16,826 nt of DNA from Desulfobacteraceae bacterium (GTDB taxonomy: Bacteria; Desulfobacterota; Desulfobacteria; Desulfobacterales; Desulfobacteraceae): contig JAABSK010000038.1 of the NCBI GenBank assembly GCA_011390435.1, positions 1-16,826 on the forward strand, written 5' to 3'. How positions within the stretch are numbered: the first letter of the stretch is position 1; each line of letters begins with the position of its first letter. Both the position numbers and the translations under genes were made by a program. Shown in pieces: positions 1 through 7,573 of the stretch. The notes under the pieces were generated by a model. It did no database searches. It was not told the origin of the DNA and saw nothing but the letters and a program-made list of their open reading frames with translations.

Positions 1-484
1 TCTGTTCTGCCAGCTGTTTCCGGGACATGGAAGGGCTGACCGATCCAACCCGGCCAAACCCCGCAGATGATTCAGAATCCAGGGAGGTGAGCGCCTGACC
101 GGACAGATCGGTAAATGGCGCCCGGATACCGATTTTTTCGGCAAAACAGTCGTTTAACCCCCCTGAAGCCTTGTCAAGATTTGTGTCGACCGACACAATA
201 CTGATCTGATGTCTGGCTGCCATCTCAATTGCACTGCCGGGCATGCAGCCAAAATCAATTTTCTTTTCCGGATGGATCATCAGTGGATGATGGGTCAGCA
301 CAAGGTCGGCACTGCATGCTGCTGCTGCCTGAATCAGCGGCATGGAGACATCCAGCCCGATCATGATTTTGTTTACCGGCCAGTTTTCATTGCCGGCCTG
401 CAACCCGCAATTGTCCCATGCTTCAGCCGTATCAAAAGGCGCGATGGTATCGAGTATCTCCAGTATCTTCTTTGTTTTCACCAT
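1..484 (-). CDS. Nif3/DUF34 family dinuclear-metal protein (5' part only)
   Basis: This is the N-terminal ~161 residues of a Nif3-like (GTP cyclohydrolase 1 type 2 homologue) protein; the 3' end lies beyond base 1. Visible family marks are the EAWDNCGLQ block near residues 21-29, the metal-binding THHPL at 64-68, and DTNLDKASGGLND at 100-112. Family members usually carry a histidine before TNLD; here it is Asp100. The molecular role of the family is unsettled, although members bind two metal ions in a hexameric ring. Start: ATG at 484 is followed at once by GTG at 481. An AGGTG Shine-Dalgarno (about 489-493) is close to the ATG and better spaced for the GTG, so the start is uncertain by one codon. 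A terminator-like hairpin lies about 20 bases upstream, so the gene probably depends on its own promoter or on read-through from rpoD/tRNA. Confidence 0.9.
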   Translation of the reverse strand, partial: MVKTKKILEILDTIAPFDTAEAWDNCGLQAGNENWPVNKIMIGLDVSMPLIQAAAACSADLVLTHHPLMIHPEKKIDFGCMPGSAIEMAARHQISIVSVDTNLDKASGGLNDCFAEKIGIRAPFTDLSGQALTSLDSESSAGFGRVGSVSPSMSRKQLAEQ

Positions 485-502
485 GATGCACCTGCTTCAA
501 AA

Positions 503-536
503 CGAAAAAAGCGTGGTATACGACCACGCTTTTTCG
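503..536 (-). terminator. Rho-independent terminator hairpin after the tRNA(CAT)
   Basis: The 12-base arms at 506-517 and 523-534 are perfectly complementary, with a 5-base loop. The A/T ends supply the U-run in either direction, so it could work bidirectionally. On the minus strand it lies downstream of rpoD and the tRNA and just ahead of the Nif3 gene's ribosome binding site, which is where the rpoD/tRNA transcripts would be expected to end. Confidence 0.8.
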
Positions 537-537
537 A

Positions 538-565
538 TTGATATCGTTGATATCCTGATTGATAT
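538..565. repeat. Three direct copies of TTGATAT
   Basis: TTGATAT occurs at 538-544, 547-553 and 559-565, with start-to-start spacings of 9 and 12. The first two copies also form the inverted repeat ATATC-GTT-GATAT (541-553). The cluster sits directly behind the terminator hairpin and upstream of the Nif3 start on the minus strand. It may be a protein-binding site or simply AT-rich chance. Confidence 0.35.
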
Positions 566-646
566 GGTTCAGGCACTTTCATATGAATGACAGACATCCT
601 TCCCCTTGTTCAAAATTCCTCATATGTGCCCTGCTGTATTCCTTTC

Positions 647-723
647 TGGTGGGCCCACCTGGGTTCGAACCAGGGACCGACCGGTTATGAGCCGGTGGCT
701 CTGCCAAACTGAGCTATGGGCCC
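647..723 (-). tRNA. tRNA with CAT anticodon (probably elongator tRNA-Met)
   Basis: A complete cloverleaf can be folded. The acceptor GGGCCCA (717-723) pairs with TGGGCCC (651-657), the discriminator A is at 650, and CCA is encoded at 647-649. The D arm is GCTC/GAGC, the anticodon stem ACCGG/CCGGT, the anticodon CAT lies at 687-689, and the T arm is CCTGG-TTCGAAC-CCAGG. The first acceptor pair G-C argues against initiator tRNA, which usually has a 1-72 mismatch. Elongator Met is most likely. A lysidine-modified tRNA-Ile2, also CAT, cannot be excluded by eye. It has its own promoter in the short gap after rpoD. Confidence 0.92.
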
Positions 724-745
724 TTTCATTTACGTAAACTTGAGA

Positions 746-774
746 TATATATATAAATCCAATTTTAGTGTCAA
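746..774 (-). promoter_or_regulatory. Sigma70-type promoter for the tRNA(CAT)
   Basis: Reading the minus strand, a perfect -35 TTGACA (769-774) is followed after 17 bases by TATATA (746-751). Transcription would start about 15-17 bases before the mature tRNA 5' end at 723. It begins 4 bases beyond the rpoD stop codon (778-780), so the tRNA does not depend on the rpoD message. Confidence 0.75.
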
Positions 775-777
775 GGT

Positions 778-2592
778 CTAATTCTCGATAAAGGTCTTGA
801 GTTTCTTGCTCCGTGTCGGATGGCGCAGCTTTCTCAGAGCCTTTGCCTCAATCTGACGAATCCGTTCACGGGTAACAGTAAAATCCTTGCCAACTTCCTC
901 AAGGGTATGATCGGATTTCTCGCCAATGCCAAAACGCATGCGAAGCACCTTTTCCTCCCGTGGTGTGAGCGTGGCCAGAATCTTACGGGTCTGTTCCGCC
1001 AGACTGAAATCAATGGCTGCCTCTGAGGGAATGGAAAACTTCTTGTCCTCGATGAAATCTCCCAGATGGCTGTCTTCTTCCTCCCCGATGGGAGTTTCAA
1101 GGGAAATTGGCTCTTTGGCGATTTTCAATACCCTGCGGACCTTTTCAATAGGGATTTCCATTTTTTCTGCAATCTCTTCAGGAGACGGTTCTTTTCCCAT
1201 TTCCTGAACCAGATACCGTGAGGTCCGGATCAGCTTGTTGATGGTTTCAATCATGTGTACGGGGATGCGGATGGTTCTGGCCTGGTCTGCAATGGCCCGG
1301 GTGATTGCCTGACGGATCCACCATGTGGCATAGGTGGAGAATTTATACCCCCGCCGGTATTCAAACTTATCCACAGCTTTCATCAGACCGATATTGCCTT
1401 CCTGGATCAGATCAAGGAACTGCAGCCCCCGGTTGGTATATTTTTTGGCGATACTGACCACCAGCCGCAGATTGGCCCGGACCAGTTCCCGCTTTGCATA
1501 ATCCGCATCCCTGCGGCCCTTGTCAATGGATTGAACAATCTGTTTTAAAAACCCTGCATCTCCCTTGATTTCATTTTTCCTGACATCCACCTGGGCCTGG
1601 ATGGCAAAAAGGTCATGACGGAGGGTGATGGCCCGATCCTTTGTGATCTTGTTGTGGGCCATTGCCCATTCAACAAAAACCGCTTCATCCTCAAGCTTGT
1701 CCAGCATGGTTTTGGGTTTTACATTGAATGTTGCAGCACATTTCTCCATCAATGTGTCGATACGGTCAAACCAGACAATGGAGTTGCGGATATTTTTTTC
1801 AATGTTGTCCATGACATTGGATTCAAACCGCCACTGCTTGAGCTGCTCAAAGATATTTTCTGTGTTTTCGAAAATATCTTTGGCAATGGTCTGATATTTT
1901 TTGGTATTCTTTTTCGACAGACTCAGCTGATCTCTCTTTTCCTGGCTGTCCGCATGAATCTCCTTGATAATTTTCAGGGAGCTCAAAAACTTTTCCTGCT
2001 TGGACACTTCATCAACGGCACCATCCCCCTCATCCACATCCCGCAGGACATGTTTGGGCCGCATGGATTTTCGTTCCATTTTATCGCCATACATGAAGAT
2101 GGTCTGCAAAGACAGGGGGCAGTCCAGCATGGCCCGGAGAACATCACGCTCTCCTTGTTCAATCTTTTTGGCAATTTCAATCTCGCCTTCGCGGCTGAGA
2201 AGGGTCACCATGCCCATTTCCTTGAGATACATTTTCACCGGATCGGTTACTGCACCGAATTCCACATCAGACCGGTCCTTTTTGGAAGAAAAGATCTCTT
2301 TGGCATCAGGGGCGTCATCAGTGCCGGCTTTTTTGACCCCTTTTTTTGCTCCGGCTTTTTTGGCCGGTTTTTTTGTTTTTTCCTTCTGCTTATCCACAAG
2401 CTCGATACCAAGCTCTTTAAACTGCATCACAATATCTTCGATCTGATCCAATGATTCCAGATCACCAGAAATGGCATCATTGATTTCGGCAAAAGAGAGA
2501 GAACCTGTTTTTTCTCCTTTTTTGATCAATTTCTGCAATTGTTTTTTTTCGATCACAACATTCTCTCCAGACTTACGCGCCTTACCTGCCAT
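778..2592 (-). CDS. rpoD: RNA polymerase primary sigma factor RpoD (sigma70)
   Basis: This 604-residue protein is the housekeeping sigma factor that directs RNA polymerase to -10/-35 promoters. Region 1.1 lies about 10-75 and region 1.2 about 112-145 ([11 protein letters not shown]). A long non-conserved region runs about 146-360. Regions 2.1-2.4 lie about 362-432 ([20 protein letters not shown], then [16 protein letters not shown]). Region 3 runs about 435-525. Region 4 carries [13 protein letters not shown] at 543-555 and the -35-binding helix-turn-helix through [16 protein letters not shown] (575-590). A Lys/Ala-rich linker (about 70-90) joins regions 1.1 and 1.2. The start is ATG 2592 with a GGGAGG Shine-Dalgarno 7 bases upstream. 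Only 28 bases separate it from dnaG, so the two are very probably cotranscribed, as in the classical rpsU-dnaG-rpoD operon; rpsU is not upstream here. Confidence 0.98.
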   Translation of the reverse strand: MAGKARKSGENVVIEKKQLQKLIKKGEKTGSLSFAEINDAISGDLESLDQIEDIVMQFKELGIELVDKQKEKTKKPAKKAGAKKGVKKAGTDDAPDAKEIFSSKKDRSDVEFGAVTDPVKMYLKEMGMVTLLSREGEIEIAKKIEQGERDVLRAMLDCPLSLQTIFMYGDKMERKSMRPKHVLRDVDEGDGAVDEVSKQEKFLSSLKIIKEIHADSQEKRDQLSLSKKNTKKYQTIAKDIFENTENIFEQLKQWRFESNVMDNIEKNIRNSIVWFDRIDTLMEKCAATFNVKPKTMLDKLEDEAVFVEWAMAHNKITKDRAITLRHDLFAIQAQVDVRKNEIKGDAGFLKQIVQSIDKGRRDADYAKRELVRANLRLVVSIAKKYTNRGLQFLDLIQEGNIGLMKAVDKFEYRRGYKFSTYATWWIRQAITRAIADQARTIRIPVHMIETINKLIRTSRYLVQEMGKEPSPEEIAEKMEIPIEKVRRVLKIAKEPISLETPIGEEEDSHLGDFIEDKKFSIPSEAAIDFSLAEQTRKILATLTPREEKVLRMRFGIGEKSDHTLEEVGKDFTVTRERIRQIEAKALRKLRHPTRSKKLKTFIEN

Positions 2593-2620
2593 AAAATGCC
2601 TCCCAAAGGCTTAAAGTTTT

Positions 2621-4393
2621 TTAGCAATCATGTAATTGCCGGATCTGTGCCTGCTTTTGCTTTAAAAGCTCCATCAGTTCGGCATCACAGCCCTTTTCCG
2701 CACTTATTATTTTACCTGTTAACGTATTATCCTGTTTCAATCTTACCCTGATCATCCGCTGAATAATTGACAGGGCAGCGGCATGAATTTCTTCCGGGTC
2801 ACCGGAAAAATCATGCATTGCAAACGATGCGATCAGCTGCTGGTCTTCCTGTGTTTTCATGCTGGCCATAACCGCTGAAACAAAGGCGCCTTTTGGCGCA
2901 TCCACGCTGATAATCTTTTCTGCAATACGCCGAAGCCTGTCAGAATAAAAATAACTCAGGGCATCTGTTTTTTTTATATCTGCAATCATGTCCGGGTAAC
3001 CAAGCATCATGGTAATAATCTGTTCTTCCCGCCGGTCCGATGCCAGGCCCGGTTCCATATCTGAATCATCTGCCGGAAACCTCTTTTCAGACGGGACACG
3101 AAACACCTGATCCCTCACCTTTTCCAGCACTGCTTTTTCATCGATGTTCAACGTTTCGGCCAGCTCTTTGACATACAAAGATCGCATGGCCATGTCCTGT
3201 ATTTCTGCCAGATGCGGTTTCATCTCGTCCAGAACCCGGAGCCGTCCTTCCACGGACAACCCGTGGGTGTCAATGGATACCTGAAGCAGAAACTGCATGA
3301 CGCGCGTTGCGCTTTCAGCCTGCTGCACAAACGCGTCAGCACCATTGGCCATTACGTACGAATCCGGGTCATTGTCTCCGGGCAGAACCAGTATCCGGGT
3401 ATCCACCCCTTCGTTGATAAAGGTTTTGATGCTCCGTTTGGCTGCGCTGATACCTGCTGCGTCTGAATCAAACACCAGTACCATCTGCGGGGCATAGCCT
3501 TTCAGAATCCGGACATGATCGGATGTCAGGGCCGTTCCCAGTGTTGCCACCGTGTTTTTGAGCCCGTGCTGATACAGGGACAGAAAATCAAAGTAGCCTT
3601 CCACAATAAACACCCGGCCTTCTTTCCGGCAGAACGGTTTTGCAGCATGAAGCCCGTATAAGATCCGGCTTTTATTGTAAACAGGGGTTTCCGGCGAATT
3701 CATGTATTTGGGATGACTGTCATCCATGACACGACCGCCGAAACCTGCCACCTGCATGTTGATGTCAAAAATGGGAAACATGATCCGGTTTCGGAACCGG
3801 TCATAAAACCCTGACGTATTTTTTCTTTCCATCACCAGGCCTGACTGCAGTGCCGTTTTTTTGGACACCCGCCGGGCTTTCAGAACACGGACAGCCGTAT
3901 CCCAGGCATCCGGTGCAAACCCGATATGAAATTCTCTGATGATCTCCTCTGAAATCCCCCGGTCCCTGAGATAGGTCATGGCCGGGGTCTTGGTGCTTGA
4001 TGCGTCCAGGATCTGTTCATAGGCTGCCATCATTTTCCGGTTCAACCGGAAAAGGGATTCTTTCATGTCAAATGCGGCTTTTCCCGCAGGGCCAAGCGAC
4101 TGGGGTTCAATCGTGACATGATACTTGCGGGCCAGCATCTTAACTGCTTCAGGAAAGGTGATGCCGTGGTATTTCATCACATAGGACAGGACATTTCCAC
4201 CGGCAGAACACCCGAAACAATGAAAAATCTGTTTGTTGGCATTTACAGAAAAAGAGGGGGTTTTTTCAGAGTGGAACGGGCAGAGCCCGAAAAAATTCAG
4301 ACCGGATTTTTTTAAAATCACCGACTCAGAAATTACATCCACAATATCCGCAACATTCAGGATTTCGGAAATTTTTTCTTCAGGGATGTGCAT
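2621..4393 (-). CDS. dnaG: DNA primase DnaG
   Basis: DnaG makes the RNA primers that start lagging-strand synthesis and works with the replicative helicase. From the ATG at 4393 the protein has 590 residues. The N-terminal CHC2 zinc-binding domain shows Cys38, His41, Cys59 and Cys62. The Toprim catalytic core shows VEGYFD (264-269, Glu265) and VFDSDAAG (307-314, Asp309 and Asp311). The C-terminal ~150 residues are the more variable helicase-binding domain. An upstream in-frame TTG (4414) would add seven residues, but ATG 4393 gives the usual start just ahead of the EEKISEIL...DIVDVI helix, and an ideally spaced Shine-Dalgarno is not obvious for either. It is followed 28 bases later by rpoD. 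Confidence 0.97.
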   Translation of the reverse strand: MHIPEEKISEILNVADIVDVISESVILKKSGLNFFGLCPFHSEKTPSFSVNANKQIFHCFGCSAGGNVLSYVMKYHGITFPEAVKMLARKYHVTIEPQSLGPAGKAAFDMKESLFRLNRKMMAAYEQILDASSTKTPAMTYLRDRGISEEIIREFHIGFAPDAWDTAVRVLKARRVSKKTALQSGLVMERKNTSGFYDRFRNRIMFPIFDINMQVAGFGGRVMDDSHPKYMNSPETPVYNKSRILYGLHAAKPFCRKEGRVFIVEGYFDFLSLYQHGLKNTVATLGTALTSDHVRILKGYAPQMVLVFDSDAAGISAAKRSIKTFINEGVDTRILVLPGDNDPDSYVMANGADAFVQQAESATRVMQFLLQVSIDTHGLSVEGRLRVLDEMKPHLAEIQDMAMRSLYVKELAETLNIDEKAVLEKVRDQVFRVPSEKRFPADDSDMEPGLASDRREEQIITMMLGYPDMIADIKKTDALSYFYSDRLRRIAEKIISVDAPKGAFVSAVMASMKTQEDQQLIASFAMHDFSGDPEEIHAAALSIIQRMIRVRLKQDNTLTGKIISAEKGCDAELMELLKQKQAQIRQLHDC

Positions 4394-4438
4394 TTTTGGC
4401 GGCACTGACTCCAAAATTAACGTTTACGAAAGTACCAT

Positions 4439-4466
4439 AAGCTAAGTACTTAAAATAACATGTCAA
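4439..4466 (-). promoter_or_regulatory. Possible promoter for dnaG-rpoD
   Basis: On the minus strand a perfect TTGACA (4461-4466) stands in the gap between hisA and dnaG. The best -10 partners 16-18 bases downstream are poor (TAGCTT at 4439-4444, 16-base spacer). It is therefore a candidate only; transcription could also come from hisB-hisA read-through. Confidence 0.35.
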
Positions 4467-4493
4467 TAATCATTCATACAGATAATGATTATT
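4465..4493. promoter_or_regulatory. AT-rich palindrome with Fur-box-like core at the hisA stop
   Basis: Perfect 10-base arms AATAATCATT (4465-4474) and AATGATTATT (4484-4493) flank a 9-base spacer. The right arm contains ATAATGATTAT (4482-4492), a perfect 5-1-5 repeat. Extended to 4480-4494 it matches 11 of the 14 defined positions of the Fur 7-1-7 consensus TGATAATnATTATCA. The palindrome overlaps the hisA stop codon and touches the -35 of the possible dnaG promoter. It could be an operator, a weak hisA terminator (no U-run seen) or chance in AT-rich DNA. Confidence 0.35.
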
Positions 4494-5211
4494 TTGCGAT
4501 CCGTATGGCTTCTTCCAGGTCAAGCGTGCCTTCATATATGGCCCGTCCGGTAATGACTCCTGTCACACCCTTGCTTTCAATCTTGAGCAGATTTTTGATA
4601 TCCTCGATGGTGCTCACCCCCCCGGATGCCACAATGGGAATGGAAACCGCTTCTGCCAGTGCCGCGGTCTCTTCAATGTTCGGACCGGTCTGCATGCCGT
4701 CCCTGTGGATGTCGGTAAAATTAATGGCCGCCACACCGCAGGATTCAAATTCTTTTGCCAGATCAACAGCACGGGTTGTAGACGTCCTGCTCCAGCCTTC
4801 AACTGCCACCATTCCGTTTCTGGCATCAATCCCCACGACAATCCGGCGGGGAAAACGGCTGCAGGCATCTTTCACCAATTGGGGATTATACAGCGCTTCG
4901 CTGCCGATAATCACTTTGGATACACCCGCTTCCAGGTACATTTCAATGGTTTTCAAATCCCTGATACCCCCGCCCACCTGGATGGGAACCGTTATACCGG
5001 CAAGAATCTGTTTGATGGCATCCAGATTGCACACTGTTTTTGCAAATGCACCGTCCAGATCCACAATATGGATCAGGGCTGCTCCTTTGGATGCCCATTT
5101 CCGGGCCATTTCCACTGGAGAATCAGAATATTGGGTGGTGTCTTCCATCCGGCCCTGCAACAGCCGGACGCACTTGCCTTGTTTAATATCAACCGCAGGT
5201 ATGATGATCAT
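4489..5211 (-). CDS. hisA: Phosphoribosylformimino-AICAR ribotide isomerase HisA
   Basis: HisA catalyses the fourth step of histidine synthesis, an Amadori rearrangement of ProFAR to PRFAR, in the cytosol. The 240-residue length is normal for this (beta/alpha)8 barrel. It starts MIIIPAVDIKQGKCVRL with catalytic Asp8. The second catalytic Asp is in GIDARNG (Asp129), and the phosphate-binding loops are VGGGIRD (79-85) and ASGGVS near 196-201. The DIHRDG stretch near 167-172 is also typical. The ATG at 5211 gives the canonical N-terminus although no good Shine-Dalgarno is visible. It follows hisB by 56 bases and probably shares its transcript. hisH and hisF, which are usual neighbours, are not in the window. 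Confidence 0.97.
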   Translation of the reverse strand: MIIIPAVDIKQGKCVRLLQGRMEDTTQYSDSPVEMARKWASKGAALIHIVDLDGAFAKTVCNLDAIKQILAGITVPIQVGGGIRDLKTIEMYLEAGVSKVIIGSEALYNPQLVKDACSRFPRRIVVGIDARNGMVAVEGWSRTSTTRAVDLAKEFESCGVAAINFTDIHRDGMQTGPNIEETAALAEAVSIPIVASGGVSTIEDIKNLLKIESKGVTGVITGRAIYEGTLDLEEAIRIAK

Positions 5212-5245
5212 AAAATGTCACTGTATATTAAAATTGTAAACACCT

Positions 5246-5260
5246 GTTGACCGCGTCAAC
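5246..5260. repeat. Perfect short inverted repeat between hisB and hisA
   Basis: GTTGAC-CGC-GTCAAC is a perfect 6-base inverted repeat with a 3-base centre in the 56-base hisB-hisA gap, 8 bases beyond the hisB stop in transcription order. No U-run follows on the minus strand, so it is not a convincing terminator. It may stabilise or process the message, or bind a regulator. Confidence 0.4.
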
Positions 5261-5267
5261 GAACCGG

Positions 5268-5855
5268 CTATAAAACCCCTTTGCTTGACAGATCGCCGTC
5301 AAGGGACCGGTTTTCCCGGCTGGCCATATGCAGGGACCGCCCCAATGCCTTGAAAATGGATTCAAGCACATGATGTTCGTTTACACCGTAATCAGAATTA
5401 ATGTGAAGATTCAATGCCCCTTTTACACTGAACGCCTGAAAAAACTCTTTAGCAAGATGAATACCAAACTGCCCGCCCGCTTTCAGGTTATCCGGAAAAT
5501 TGTATGCCAGGTACGGCCGGTTTGACAGGTCGATGGTGACCCGGGAAAGGGCTTCGTCCATGGGAACACAGCTGTCACCAAAACGGACAATGGGTTTTGA
5601 ATTTTCAAGGGCTTTGGCAAGGGCCTGCCCGAGAACCAGGCCGACATCTTCAACTGTGTGATGGAAATCCACGTCCAGATCCCCCACGGCTGAAATCTTC
5701 AGATCAAAAAAACCGTGAACGGAAAATGCTGTCAGCATATGATCAAAAAACGGAATTCCGGTTGAAACATCAACCGTTCCTGAACCATCCAAATCAAAAT
5801 CAACCTCAATCTGTGTCTCTTTTGTTTTGCGGATTACTGATGCTTTTCGATTCAT
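5268..5855 (-). CDS. hisB: Imidazoleglycerol-phosphate dehydratase HisB (monofunctional)
   Basis: HisB dehydrates imidazole glycerol phosphate to imidazole acetol phosphate, the sixth step of histidine synthesis. With ATG 5855 the protein has 195 residues, the normal size of the stand-alone dehydratase (no fused phosphatase domain). Metal-binding signatures are visible: FFDHM (36-40), HHTVED (65-70) and the second HH motif in EHHVLESIFKALGRSL near the C-terminus. The start is chosen because AAGGA lies 8 bases upstream and the protein then begins MNRKASVIRKT as in the family. An earlier ATG at 5903 would add 16 unconvincing residues. It is the first gene of a short hisB-hisA unit. Confidence 0.97.
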   Translation of the reverse strand: MNRKASVIRKTKETQIEVDFDLDGSGTVDVSTGIPFFDHMLTAFSVHGFFDLKISAVGDLDVDFHHTVEDVGLVLGQALAKALENSKPIVRFGDSCVPMDEALSRVTIDLSNRPYLAYNFPDNLKAGGQFGIHLAKEFFQAFSVKGALNLHINSDYGVNEHHVLESIFKALGRSLHMASRENRSLDGDLSSKGVL

Positions 5856-5946
5856 TGTCAAGATCCTTGGGATTTGCCGTTTCCAGCTGCTGTTGATCCA
5901 CATGTATCAGGGCGTCTGAAAAAAATACGTATTAAAATAATCCTTT

Positions 5947-5975
5947 AAGGTACAAAATAATATTTTGCTTGTCAA
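5947..5975 (-). promoter_or_regulatory. Possible promoter for hisB-hisA
   Basis: On the minus strand a perfect TTGACA (5970-5975) is followed after 17 bases by TACCTT (5947-5952), a half-matching -10. The surroundings are AT-rich and the site lies about 90 bases upstream of the hisB ATG. Confidence 0.45.
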
Positions 5976-6039
5976 TTATTTTATCATTTTCCCAAAACCA
6001 CCTGAGAAGACGTGCCCGGTCACTGCCATCTTTTTTTTG

Positions 6040-6068
6040 TTGCCAGAAAACAATCCAGGTCTTATACT
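6040..6068 (+). promoter_or_regulatory. Probable promoter for the HExxH protein gene
   Basis: TTGCCA (6040-6045) and TATACT (6063-6068) are separated by 17 bases and lie about 65 bases upstream of the ATG at 6135. Both hexamers match the sigma70 consensus well. Confidence 0.6.
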
Positions 6069-6134
6069 ATAAGATATTGAAATCAAAACCGGTTTTGAGA
6101 ACACCTGGTTTGAGGATGAGGAACGCAACGCATC

Positions 6135-6776
6135 ATGAATATTGCCCCGACCACATATGCGGCTGCCCAGATAATCCAGCCTTCTGTCCGGCCTGCCGGC
6201 ACACCAGAAGGACGGATGGAGCGCACGCCGGTTTCACAAAACAGCAGTGCTTCCGGAGCCAGCGCCCCTCAAAGAGCTGCTGACCCGCAGCATACAGCTG
6301 CCCGGAAACTGGAACAGCACGAACTGAGGCTGATCAAGGAGCTGCAGCAGACCGACACCGAGGTCCGGCGCCATGAAATGGCCCATGTTGTCAGCGGCGG
6401 CACTTATGTTACATCCGGTGCAAACTTCACATACCAGCGGGGACCTGACGGCAAAAACTATGCCGTGGGCGGCGAAGTGACCATTGACACATCACCGGTC
6501 CCTGGTGACCCCCAGGCCACCGCTCAAAAAATGCGCCAGGTGAAAGCCGCTGCCCTGGCACCGGCAAACCCGTCACCTCAGGATTTAAAAGTGGCGGCAA
6601 TGGCCACCTCTGTTGCGGCAAAAGCCTTGTCCGAGCTGATGATGCTCCAGGCAAAAGAACAGTCCGATACCAACGACACCCGGGCCTACGGCAACCTCAG
6701 GACCGCGGCAGATGCCTACGGTAAAGTTGGTGGTCTTCCTGAGGCGGAGACGTCAACCATCAGTATTGTCGGATGA
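6135..6776 (+). CDS. Putative metalloprotease, SprA-related / CJM1_0395 family
   Basis: This 213-residue protein has a low-complexity Ala/Pro/Gln-rich N-terminal third (to about residue 55). A short charged helix follows and then HEMAH at 80-84, which fits the zinc-metalloprotease motif HExxH. The next segment, VVSGGTYVTSGANFTYQRGP (85-104), with YAVGGEVTID and VPGDPQAT, is the conserved block I recognise from SprA-related proteins annotated as putative metalloproteases. After it comes an Ala-rich helical part. No signal peptide or membrane helix is seen, so it is predicted to be cytosolic or exported by another route. The substrate is unknown and catalysis has not been shown for the family as far as I know. 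The Shine-Dalgarno is weak (GAGGA about 12 bases upstream). The gene is monocistronic and converges on the isochorismatase gene with a 21-base gap. Confidence 0.85.
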   Translation: MNIAPTTYAAAQIIQPSVRPAGTPEGRMERTPVSQNSSASGASAPQRAADPQHTAARKLEQHELRLIKELQQTDTEVRRHEMAHVVSGGTYVTSGANFTYQRGPDGKNYAVGGEVTIDTSPVPGDPQATAQKMRQVKAAALAPANPSPQDLKVAAMATSVAAKALSELMMLQAKEQSDTNDTRAYGNLRTAADAYGKVGGLPEAETSTISIVG

Positions 6777-6797
6777 CCGGTTGTTGCCCCATACCTG

Positions 6798-7340
6798 CTA
6801 TTTAATCAACTTGACAATCTGCTTGAACTTTTCTGCCCTGGCTGTTTTCAGCAGCTCAAAAACCGCCATCTCAAGACTGGTGATCTCACCGCCGGCCTGC
6901 ACAATCCGCTGAATGCCAATGGCTTTATTTTCTTTTGTTCTGGACGATACGCAATCGCTGACCACCTGCACCTGAAACCCCTGGCTGAGAAGGCCGTCTG
7001 CCGTCTGAAACACACAGATGTGGGCCTCAATACCCGTCAAAAGCACCTGGGTCCTTCCGGTGGCGGTGAACGCTGCCTTGAATCCCGGATCGGTACAGCA
7101 GGAAAAGGACGATTTTGCAAGGGGGGTGTTGTCCACGATCAGTTCACTGATCTCCGGCGTTGTCGCCCCTAAATTTTCAGGGATCTGTTCCATCCAGATG
7201 ATGGGAACCTCAAGGATCTGCATACACTGGATCATGGTCTTGAGGGAGTTGAACAGCGTCTGTTTTTCGTACATGATCTGCGCCAGTCTGCCCTGGACAT
7301 CCACCAGAACCATGGCTGTTTTATCAACATCAAACATCAT
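6798..7340 (-). CDS. Isochorismatase-like cysteine hydrolase
   Basis: A 180-residue hydrolase of the isochorismatase/nicotinamidase-like superfamily. The usual Asp-Lys-Cys triad can be placed: Asp14 in MVLVDVQGRL, Lys76 in LAKSSFSCC and Cys109 in TGIEAHICV. A GIE-HICV pattern like this is found in the YcaC-related subgroup of unknown substrate rather than in true nicotinamidases, so no substrate is assigned. The start at ATG 7340 follows AAAGGAG with a 5-base spacer; the longer in-frame reading to 7376 lacks such a site. It is cytosolic with no signal peptide and has no obvious operon partner. Confidence 0.9.
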   Translation of the reverse strand: MMFDVDKTAMVLVDVQGRLAQIMYEKQTLFNSLKTMIQCMQILEVPIIWMEQIPENLGATTPEISELIVDNTPLAKSSFSCCTDPGFKAAFTATGRTQVLLTGIEAHICVFQTADGLLSQGFQVQVVSDCVSSRTKENKAIGIQRIVQAGGEITSLEMAVFELLKTARAEKFKQIVKLIK

Positions 7341-7516
7341 TGCGCTCCTTTCCGGGATCCAAACAAAATTTGTCATCCCTACCGTTTTTTGTTATGTTCA
7401 GGCATGAAAACACGGTGTTTATTCCAGCTGCCAAATGGGGCATCACACGGTTTAACATCGGCATCTGCACTGCAGATAAAAGGATACACGGTCGACACCT
7501 GTTTTTCAAATCCTTT

Positions 7517-7532
7517 TAGCACGTTTTTTGCA
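7517..7532 (+). promoter_or_regulatory. Sigma54 (-24/-12) type promoter
   Basis: TAGCACG-TTTT-TTGCA matches the RpoN consensus TGGCACG-N4-TTGC(A/T) at all but one defined base (the first G of the -24 GG is A), with exact -24 to -12 spacing. Transcription would start near 7543, about 17 bases before the GGAGG of the flagellar rod-like gene. Sigma54 control is well known for flagellar genes in many bacteria, which supports the call. Confidence 0.6.
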
Positions 7533-7573
7533 ATGTACTCCACATAAGTGATTATTTCTGGAGGTACCGCATC

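Noticed and set aside
1615..2454. Long plus-strand frame (279 codons) opposite rpoD
   Set aside because: It is a mirror of the strongly conserved rpoD coding strand, is Phe/His/Ile-rich, and has no ribosome site.
4460..5250. Long plus-strand frames opposite hisA
   Set aside because: Antisense shadows of an intact hisA; no Shine-Dalgarno or recognisable domain.
7404..7520. 38-codon plus-strand frame starting ATGAAAACACGG
   Set aside because: No ribosome site, no recognisable sequence, and it ends at the sigma54-type promoter.
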